From the NCBI GenBank assembly GCA_030562195.1, contig CM060199.1, positions 19,984,338 through 20,048,337 on the forward strand: a DNA stretch of 64,000 bases. The letters run 5' to 3'. The notes beneath the pieces are model-generated. The model made no database searches. It saw nothing but the letters and a program-made list of their open reading frames with translations, and was not told where the DNA came from. Made by a program: the position numbers and the translations under genes. The stretch is from Nipponacmea schrenckii. Its lineage: Eukaryota > Mollusca > Gastropoda > Lottiidae. Shown here piece by piece: positions 63,301-64,000 of this stretch. Positions within the stretch are counted from its first letter, which is position 1, and the number at the start of each line of letters is the position of its first letter.

Positions 63301-63874
63301 GATTGTATACACATTTGGAGAGGTCAAATCTCCTGTTAGTGTTCCGTATTAATTTGGTGTTATAATACAGTGTACTCTGAATAAACCAAAACTATATCAG
63401 GCCTGCAAAATAATTCAAATTAGAGAGTGTGTCAGATTACTCAGAGTACACTGTATATTCACAGCATAAGTTCAAATTTCGTGTTTTGTAATAGTGTTCA
63501 CACTAACACGGAACACTTACAAGAGATTTGACCTCACCCAATGTCCCAATCTTCCCTTTTCTGCAGATGAAAAATCTATATATCGTGCTATTAAAGGTAA
63601 AATTGAGCTATCATACAAGGTTTTAATTGTCAAAGTATTGCAGTAAAAATATAATATGCTAAAAATAAGATTTAACCACAAAATTCTTTTTTTTTTTGCA
63701 TTTTTCTGAAAAATTTATTTTAAATCATATAATGTTATAAAAAGGATAAGAGGTCACCCACGATTTTGAGTATGTCTATAATACACCATAATATTTGAAT
63801 ACCTGAAACCATTCTTTATACACTGTAATAACTACCCTCATAGCATCAGCATGTCTGAAGGAGAATAACAATGC
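30219..63874 (-). CDS. RALGAPA: Ral GTPase-activating protein subunit alpha (whole gene as visible, 34 exons)
   Basis: This is the catalytic subunit of the RalGAP complex. With the beta subunit it speeds GTP hydrolysis on RalA/RalB and is a known Akt target in vertebrates (family knowledge). Thirty-four exons join in phase to 1,559 codons plus stop. Human RALGAPA1 is about 2,036 residues, so the N-terminal ~450-500 are outside the window. Visible numbering: helical-repeat-like region 1-290, a low-complexity Ser-rich hinge 290-525 with RSRSVSD and RTPSP sites, a second conserved helical region 526-1200, and the Rap/Ran-GAP domain about 1240-1470. Diagnostic matches to recalled human sequence are [64 protein letters not shown] and FYEER. 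The asparagine thumb in HLGND is present. Invertebrates usually have one alpha gene, so A1 versus A2 is not decided. Confidence 0.95.
32880..33545. repeat. Diverged two-copy duplication
   Basis: CTGATTCAGCTTTACAAAAACT (shown shortened: CTGATTCAGC) followed by AATAAAGTACAT and TTTAAATAGTAAAAGAT occurs in 32880-33110 and again in 33340-33545, with substitutions and indels. Confidence 0.6.
33900..34066 (+). mobile_element. Decayed 3' end of a pearl/HINE-like element (possible)
   Basis: GAATAAGTATATCAAATTCC, then ACAGACAGACAAAGGCAATG and ACAATAAACAATAAAATATG resemble the core and GACGGAC...GACAATATACG tail of the better copies. Similarity is weak. Confidence 0.3.
34222..34332 (-). CDS. RALGAPA: RALGAPA exon (residues 1491-1527)
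   Basis: The acceptor is TTTTTACTTGCAG and the donor GGTCGAG|GTAGGA. It encodes a Ser-rich linker ([32 protein letters not shown]) after the GAP domain. It ends with one base, so it can join either terminal exon. If not spliced, the frame runs on to a stop about 50 bp further. Confidence 0.75.
34882..34997 (-). CDS. RALGAPA: RALGAPA exon (residues 1452-1490), end of the GAP domain
   Basis: Encodes [14 protein letters not shown] and [13 protein letters not shown], closely matching the conserved stretch after the GAP core. The donor is ACGA|GTAAGT. It begins with the base that completes Phe from the previous exon (FYEER). Confidence 0.9.
35501..35628 (-). CDS. RALGAPA: RALGAPA exon (residues 1410-1451), GAP domain
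   Basis: The acceptor is TTTGTTACAG. It encodes [18 protein letters not shown] and [10 protein letters not shown], near identical to the vertebrate protein. The donor implied by phase and homology is TT|GTATCC, weak beyond GT. Reading on instead gives a premature stop. Confidence 0.9.
35629..37901 (-). other. RALGAPA intron filled with exon-derived repeats
   Basis: The intron after the catalytic exon starts with GTGAGTAGTG, then at once repeats exon sequence (see next entry). Only about 35629-35950 is ordinary intron sequence. Confidence 0.85.
35953..37901 (-). repeat. Tandem array of an exon 3' end with its splice donor (~19 intronic copies plus 1 diverged)
   Basis: Each 94-102-bp unit codes, in the gene's own orientation, for PTEFGD, a short Ile/Phe run, [13 protein letters not shown] and [RK]HE, followed by GTGAGT. 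This is the last ~85 nt of exon 37902-38060 with its donor and ~10 nt of intron. I counted 20 occurrences of the ATATAAACCACATGGTA block (one being the true exon, with a C for T) plus a worn copy at 35953-36030. Units nearest the exon are 34 codons; those furthest away are 32. Frame is kept from 38060 to 37392, so donors 1-5 are all in frame; a one-base loss near 37434 breaks copy 6. Confidence 0.95.
37902..38060 (-). CDS. RALGAPA: RALGAPA exon (residues 1357-1409), catalytic part of the GAP domain
   Basis: The acceptor is TTTATTGTAG. It encodes [20 protein letters not shown], the asparagine-thumb motif of Rap/Ral GAPs (equivalent to the vertebrate Asn whose substitution kills activity, from memory), then [11 protein letters not shown] and [17 protein letters not shown]. 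The donor GAG|GTGAGT at 37902/37901 is the first of the array and the one that joins to VPYFGP as in vertebrates. Confidence 0.95.
38605..38760 (-). CDS. RALGAPA: RALGAPA exon (residues 1305-1356), GAP domain
   Basis: The acceptor is ATTGTTTTGTAG and the donor AAG|GTGAGC. It encodes [16 protein letters not shown] and [12 protein letters not shown], a highly conserved block. Confidence 0.95.
39124..39247 (-). CDS. RALGAPA: RALGAPA exon (residues 1263-1304), start of the GAP domain
   Basis: The acceptor is ACCTTTCTTTCAG and the donor GAG|GTACTT. It encodes [18 protein letters not shown] (Cys split across the junction) and [11 protein letters not shown]. Confidence 0.95.
39360..39539 (-). CDS. 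RALGAPA: RALGAPA exon (residues 1203-1262)
   Basis: Encodes [33 protein letters not shown] and [18 protein letters not shown], the segment just before the GAP domain. The donor is ATG|GTAATT. Confidence 0.95.
39930..40200. mobile_element. MITE, GGGATTGTAAAG family copy (diverged)
   Basis: Contains ATTTGCACCATTCAAATTTC, AGTCTGTGGTTC and, inverted, AACCACAAATGTCTGATTG. Its right end is AAAAACCTCTTAAAAATCTC then TTTC, as in the copy at 56179. Confidence 0.5.
40452..40789. mobile_element. MITE, AGGGATACTGC family copy 2 (~338 bp)
   Basis: Outer ends TTAAAGGGATA and TATCCCTTTAA are 11-bp perfect inverted repeats. The sequence inside parallels the copy at 27372. A TTAA target is possible, but the ends are not typical piggyBac. 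Confidence 0.7.
41240..41880. repeat. Minisatellite, ~21-bp unit, ~30 copies
   Basis: Variants of AGATATCTGAATAGTCCAGC recur through the stretch. Because 21 is a multiple of three, it leaves long meaningless open frames on the minus strand. Confidence 0.9.
42227..42408 (-). CDS. RALGAPA: RALGAPA exon (residues 1143-1202)
   Basis: The acceptor is GATTTCTTGTAG and the donor GTCAG|GTAGGA. It encodes [20 protein letters not shown] then a helix rich in Gln and Glu ([15 protein letters not shown]). The LL..G.TSPECL motif matches vertebrates. Confidence 0.9.
42665..42861 (-). CDS. RALGAPA: RALGAPA exon (residues 1077-1142)
   Basis: The acceptor is TTTTTTCCAG and the donor GAT|GTGAGT. It encodes [17 protein letters not shown] and then a Gln/Ser/Thr-rich linker ending NGDDNLDD. 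The linker is poorly conserved, as in relatives. Confidence 0.85.
42946..43060 (+). repeat. Interspersed repeat copy, related to 9841 and 29409
   Basis: CTTATGGGCTAATGAAGACA, CAACAACATGCAGTATGAAT and TTGCAATTTCCAACTCTTGA then GGGGTCTTAG match the minus-strand frame at 29409-29666. Frame is broken. Confidence 0.45.
43629..43776 (-). CDS. RALGAPA: RALGAPA exon (residues 1028-1076)
   Basis: The donor is CACA|GTAAGT. It encodes [20 protein letters not shown], then [24 protein letters not shown]...GL..A...R...RD..GK..W.S..LY.PP is a conserved pattern of the family. Confidence 0.95.
44060..44712. repeat. 218-bp tandem repeat, about 3 copies
   Basis: Copies starting near 44230 and 44448 are identical over a 198-bp stretch read in one frame. 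A more diverged partial copy precedes (44070-44229) and a partial copy follows (44666-44712). Landmarks are ATTTGAGGTCATTATTAGAC and GTGGGTCTCAACCTTGTCAA. It lies in a RALGAPA intron and contains no exon sequence. Confidence 0.9.
44967..45020 (-). CDS. RALGAPA: RALGAPA exon (residues 1010-1027), 54 nt
   Basis: A short exon with acceptor TTTTTTTTCAG and donor AAG|GTAAGA. It encodes [18 protein letters not shown], matching FFVLN in vertebrates. Confidence 0.9.
45163..45312 (-). CDS. RALGAPA: RALGAPA exon (residues 960-1009)
   Basis: The acceptor is GTATTTGTAG and the donor CAG|GTAAGT. It encodes [20 protein letters not shown], then EHHD and FSAANVQ. The HLVN.L.H.P...GPA pattern is conserved. 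Confidence 0.95.
45689..45946 (-). CDS. RALGAPA: RALGAPA exon (residues 874-959)
   Basis: Acceptor TTCTGATTTCAG, donor ACG|GTGAGT. It starts VLHAAVTG, passes through a long Ser/Asp-rich linker, and ends DIVKLAART, the helix (IAARTV) that precedes HLVN in vertebrates. Confidence 0.9.
46060..46395. repeat. Short intronic duplications
   Basis: GCCATTGACCCCCTTTTAAA occurs twice (46083-46130), and a ~66-70-bp unit with AATCAAGTTCAG and AAATCATT...CAAATCTGTCA repeats four times to 46390. Confidence 0.75.
46909..46977 (-). CDS. RALGAPA: RALGAPA exon (residues 851-873), 69 nt
   Basis: The acceptor is GATTTATTGCAG and the donor AGG|GTAAGA. It encodes [16 protein letters not shown] then EEEKR, the I..TI..LL...KR segment of the family. 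Confidence 0.9.
47090..47660. repeat. Intronic minisatellite, TGTTTGGATCTGTGTGTCAT units
   Basis: Units of ~29 and ~58 bp built on ATGTTTGG[A/G]TCTGTGTG and TCATA, about 18 copies, decaying to the right. Confidence 0.9.
47882..47992 (-). CDS. RALGAPA: RALGAPA exon (residues 814-850)
   Basis: Acceptor ATTTTTTCAG, donor GAG|GTGAGA. It encodes [19 protein letters not shown] and [10 protein letters not shown]...L..L is a helical-repeat pattern shared with vertebrates. Confidence 0.9.
48391..48499 (-). CDS. RALGAPA: RALGAPA exon (residues 777-813)
   Basis: Acceptor ATTCGATATAG, donor AAG|GTACTA. It encodes [18 protein letters not shown] and [16 protein letters not shown], aligning with the RC.ALCSLGIW..EEL stretch of the human protein. 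Confidence 0.9.
48716..48774 (-). CDS. RALGAPA: RALGAPA exon (residues 758-776), 59 nt
   Basis: Acceptor CTCTATTACAG, donor CCAG|GTAAGA. It encodes [20 protein letters not shown] (Arg split). It aligns without a gap to human [20 protein letters not shown] as recalled, so the previous exon should join it directly. Confidence 0.85.
49424..49549 (-). CDS. RALGAPA: RALGAPA exon (residues 716-757)
   Basis: Acceptor TTTATTTTTCAG, donor AAG|GTACTT. It encodes [20 protein letters not shown] and ends TCNDMK. PR.EA..LLG.L.CFPN is a family signature. Confidence 0.95.
49762..49893 (-). CDS. RALGAPA: RALGAPA exon (residues 672-715)
   Basis: Acceptor GTGTTTTAG, donor GAG|GTACTT. It encodes [20 protein letters not shown] and [13 protein letters not shown], matching HC...FFS..LP......MDFI.AA. 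Confidence 0.95.
50461..50616 (-). CDS. RALGAPA: RALGAPA exon (residues 620-671)
   Basis: Acceptor TTTTTATTTTCAG, donor CAG|GTAAGT. It encodes [24 protein letters not shown] and HHGLLSSDQ, matching YK.GKL.AY.L.C..M.RR.D and HCGLL..DQ. Confidence 0.95.
50700..51290. repeat. 22-bp minisatellite, ~25 copies
   Basis: The unit is GTACCATTTAGTCAGGTTCATG with GTACTATTCAGTC variants. GGTACC and CATGGTACCATG palindromes mark the unit joins. It is intronic, with no exon content. Confidence 0.95.
51409..51507 (-). CDS. RALGAPA: RALGAPA exon (residues 587-619)
   Basis: Acceptor CATATATTCTAG, donor GAG|GTAGGA. It encodes [18 protein letters not shown] and [14 protein letters not shown], matching IRDNLGISTDN...P.PP.LIP......WLF. 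Confidence 0.95.
51898..52079 (-). CDS. RALGAPA: RALGAPA exon (residues 526-586)
   Basis: Acceptor TTTTATTTCAG, donor AGG|GTAAGT. It encodes [20 protein letters not shown] and [16 protein letters not shown], matching the GG..TGW..DVA.V.WRRMLG...D.H..VF.YL.EL block. Confidence 0.95.
52660..52821 (-). CDS. RALGAPA: RALGAPA exon (residues 472-525), Ser/Pro-rich
   Basis: Acceptor CTTATGTAG, donor AAG|GTAAGC. It has two RTPSP motifs and MRSKSVS, likely proline-directed and basophilic kinase sites (inference). Human carries SRSQTPSPSTLNIDHM at the matching place; here DSLHIDMM follows. Confidence 0.9.
53222..53371 (-). CDS. RALGAPA: RALGAPA exon (residues 422-471)
   Basis: The acceptor is GCCTATATTTACAG and the donor AGAG|GTAATT. 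It encodes [19 protein letters not shown] and a variable linker. Conservation is low, and the call rests on phase and splice sites. Confidence 0.75.
53579..53710. mobile_element. MITE fragment, GGGATTGTAAAG family
   Basis: TTAAAGGGATTGTAAAAAG at the left end with TTGCATCATTCCAAATTTTG and GTATGGTTCCTGCAATTTCA then CTAAAAC. It is shorter than the other copies and lacks a clear right arm. Confidence 0.45.
53797..53889 (-). CDS. RALGAPA: RALGAPA exon (residues 391-421)
   Basis: Acceptor GTTTTATTTAG, donor TCAG|GTAAGT. It encodes [20 protein letters not shown], a His/Ser-rich linker. The call rests on phase and splice sites. Confidence 0.75.
54848..55150 (-). CDS. RALGAPA: RALGAPA exon (residues 290-390), Ser/Arg-rich hinge
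   Basis: Acceptor TTTAAATTTCAG, donor CGAG|GTAAGT. It encodes [43 protein letters not shown] and MIRSSSEGN, ending [23 protein letters not shown] in human aligns with [20 protein letters not shown] and KQRSLS are good AGC-kinase (Akt-type) site candidates. Confidence 0.9.
55480..55850 (+). mobile_element. Decayed pearl/HINE-like element end (intronic)
   Basis: Core-repeat words (CTTCTATTGTACCCAAA, TTTTACTAAGTCGATTGCAA, TCCATTGAAAATTGTAGCTT) are followed by GATGGACCGATGGACAGACA, GGCGACAGCATTATACG and CACATGAATAAAATATG, the order of the 3' end in the intact copies. It is a short, old copy. Confidence 0.55.
56021..56135 (-). CDS. RALGAPA: RALGAPA exon (residues 252-289)
   Basis: Acceptor ATTTTCTCTTGTAG, donor AAGG|GTAAGT. 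It encodes [20 protein letters not shown] and [17 protein letters not shown], an almost exact match to [14 protein letters not shown] and LPLDKLSEQKQKK. Confidence 0.95.
56179..56440. mobile_element. MITE, GGGATTGTAAAG family copy
   Basis: Left end AAGTGATTGTAAAGATG, right end (inverted) ACATTCTCTTTAA. Internal arms are TCAGTCAGACATCTGTGGTT and AACCACAGATATCTGGCAGA, with AATTGCACCATTCC and AAATGGTGCAAGTTG. Confidence 0.7.
56489..56611 (-). CDS. RALGAPA: RALGAPA exon (residues 211-251)
   Basis: Acceptor CTAATTTCAG, donor GCT|GTAAGT. It encodes [20 protein letters not shown], then [18 protein letters not shown], matching TLFVAWIQANLNV and LSSLT.W.EL..EW. Confidence 0.95.
57088..57199 (-). CDS. 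RALGAPA: RALGAPA exon (residues 173-210)
   Basis: Acceptor TTTGTTACAG, donor CAG|GTCTGA. It encodes [20 protein letters not shown] and [10 protein letters not shown]. Trp before EQLL is completed across the junction, as in TWEQ of relatives. Confidence 0.95.
57270..58085. repeat. ~28-bp minisatellite, ~28 copies
   Basis: Units of AAGTCATTATATTCAATAAG then ATCAAGGA, with G/A changes and occasional TTTTC for TATTC. It fills most of the intron between two RALGAPA exons and contains no exon sequence. Confidence 0.95.
58160..58233 (-). CDS. RALGAPA: RALGAPA exon (residues 149-172), 74 nt
   Basis: Acceptor GTTATTTTATAG, donor CTTG|GTAAGA. It encodes [19 protein letters not shown] then QST(W), matching [13 protein letters not shown]. 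Confidence 0.95.
58323..58372 (-). repeat. Intronic copy of a piece of the exon at 60330-60575
   Basis: CTGTCATCAGTAGTTGCTAA and AGCTAAGTTGGTTATAAA match the plus-strand bases at 60347-60394 (CTGTCATCAGTAGTTTCTAA; AGCTGAGTTGGTTATAAA). The copy lies on the far side of the insertion at 58399-59806 from that exon. Confidence 0.6.
58399..59806. mobile_element. 1.4-kb insertion with GCGTGGCAA/TTGCCACGC ends
   Basis: GCGTGGCAA (58399-58407) and TTGCCACGC (59798-59806) are exact inverted ends. The content differs in style from the surrounding intron, with CGGAAGT words and two related blocks (58984-59060 and 59506-59582) sharing TATCTATCTATATCCTGTAA and ATTTCAGA. No coding frame or clear target duplication is seen, so the class is unknown. 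Confidence 0.45.
59812..60329 (-). repeat. Tandem array of an exon end plus splice donor, ~10 copies of ~52 bp
   Basis: In gene orientation each unit reads AGTTCACTACAAGAACAG then GTATTTATCATCAG and ATTTTATAACTG. The first 18 bases are the last bases of exon 60330-60575 and GTATTTATC is its donor. Some copies lose the exon-like part (for example TAGTGAC for TAGTGAAC). Confidence 0.9.
60330..60575 (-). CDS. RALGAPA: RALGAPA exon (residues 67-148)
   Basis: The acceptor is TCACTCAATCTTCAG; an AG further upstream (60608) would break phase. The donor is CAG|GTATTT. It encodes [38 protein letters not shown] and [25 protein letters not shown] resembles the family's ASNVFLLEP stretch. Confidence 0.85.
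61150..61275 (-). CDS. RALGAPA: RALGAPA exon (residues 25-66)
   Basis: The acceptor is TTTTTTCCCATTAATTAG before CAT at 61275, which gives phase 0. An AG seven bases later would not fit. The donor is GAT|GTACGT. It encodes [32 protein letters not shown] and SSD. Confidence 0.85.
61547..61810. mobile_element. MITE, GGGATTGTAAAG family, best-preserved ends (264 bp)
   Basis: AAAGGGATTGTAAG at the left and CTTCACAATCCCTTT at the right are inverted copies. The inside is diverged (GGAATTGCAGGAATCAAAGA). Confidence 0.75.
63317..63539. mobile_element. Inverted-repeat (foldback) element, ~220 bp
   Basis: AGAGGTCAAATCTC, TGTTAGTGTTCCGT and TACAGTGTACTCTGA on the left are mirrored by CAGAGTACACTGTA, ACGGAACACTTACA and GAGATTTGACCTC on the right. 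No coding capacity. Confidence 0.75.
63803..63874 (-). CDS. RALGAPA: RALGAPA exon (residues 1-24 of the visible part), 72 nt
   Basis: Acceptor GATATATTTCAG, donor CAG|GTATTC. It encodes [20 protein letters not shown] then EWFQ, a helical stretch. It joins HVDKRPVFM in phase. Earlier exons lie beyond the right edge. Confidence 0.85.
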
Positions 63875-64000
63875 CTGAAATATATCAAAATAAATCAACT
63901 CAGAGGGGAACTTAAAGAGATCTTATGCAAAGCTATTGTAGTCATAATCCAGAACAATTAGATCTCTTAAAATGATATCATTTTATCGGTACTTTCAAAG

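Larger units (their letters stand above)
61276..63802 (-). other. RALGAPA intron, 2.5 kb
   Basis: Holds a MITE (61547-61810) and a 220-bp inverted-repeat element (63317-63539). No exon is needed here, since the flanking exons join in phase 0. Confidence 0.7.

Overview
This is an AT-rich metazoan nuclear window with small, intron-rich genes and many repeats. Protein similarity, intron structure and the repeat types (pearl/HINE-like elements with a GGAC microsatellite and a TATACGCCCAC/GTGGGCGTATA terminus) point to a lophotrochozoan, most likely a mollusc. I cannot name the species from sequence alone.

The main gene is on the minus strand and fills roughly 25.8-63.9 kb. It is the catalytic alpha subunit of the Ral GTPase-activating protein complex (RALGAPA1/RALGAPA2 family, also called TULIP1). 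I resolved 34 coding exons by hand. Every junction keeps phase, and the joined exons give 4,680 nt (1,559 codons plus stop). The 5' part of the gene, roughly the first 450-500 residues judged against the human length recalled from memory, lies to the right of the window. The C-terminal Rap/Ran-GAP domain is complete, including the asparagine of the HLGND motif. Two mutually exclusive, phase-compatible terminal exons (30219-30316 and 25781-25980) predict two C-termini.

The left edge carries a second minus-strand gene. Its first coding exon (1-515) encodes a C2H2-type zinc-finger protein and runs off the window. Between the two genes (about 0.5-25.8 kb) I found no convincing coding sequence. 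This interval holds mobile and repeated DNA: a composite tandem-repeat element (3.47-5.69 kb), a MULE-like element with 238-bp inverted termini and a 10-bp target duplication that itself carries an hAT-type insertion with an 8-bp duplication (6.85-8.18 kb), a 0.9-kb tandem duplication (10.8-12.6 kb), and two near-identical 2.05-kb pearl/HINE-like elements (18.27-20.32 and 23.18-25.23 kb).

The most unusual feature is inside RALGAPA. At two exons the 3' end of the exon plus its splice donor has been amplified in tandem into the following intron. The exon carrying the catalytic asparagine is followed by about 19 further copies of a 94-102-bp unit that keeps a perfect GAG|GTGAGT donor and coding frame (35.95-37.90 kb). 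The exon at 60330-60575 is followed by about 10 copies of a ~52-bp unit holding its last ~20 nt and donor (59.81-60.33 kb). Several other introns carry private minisatellites with no exon content.
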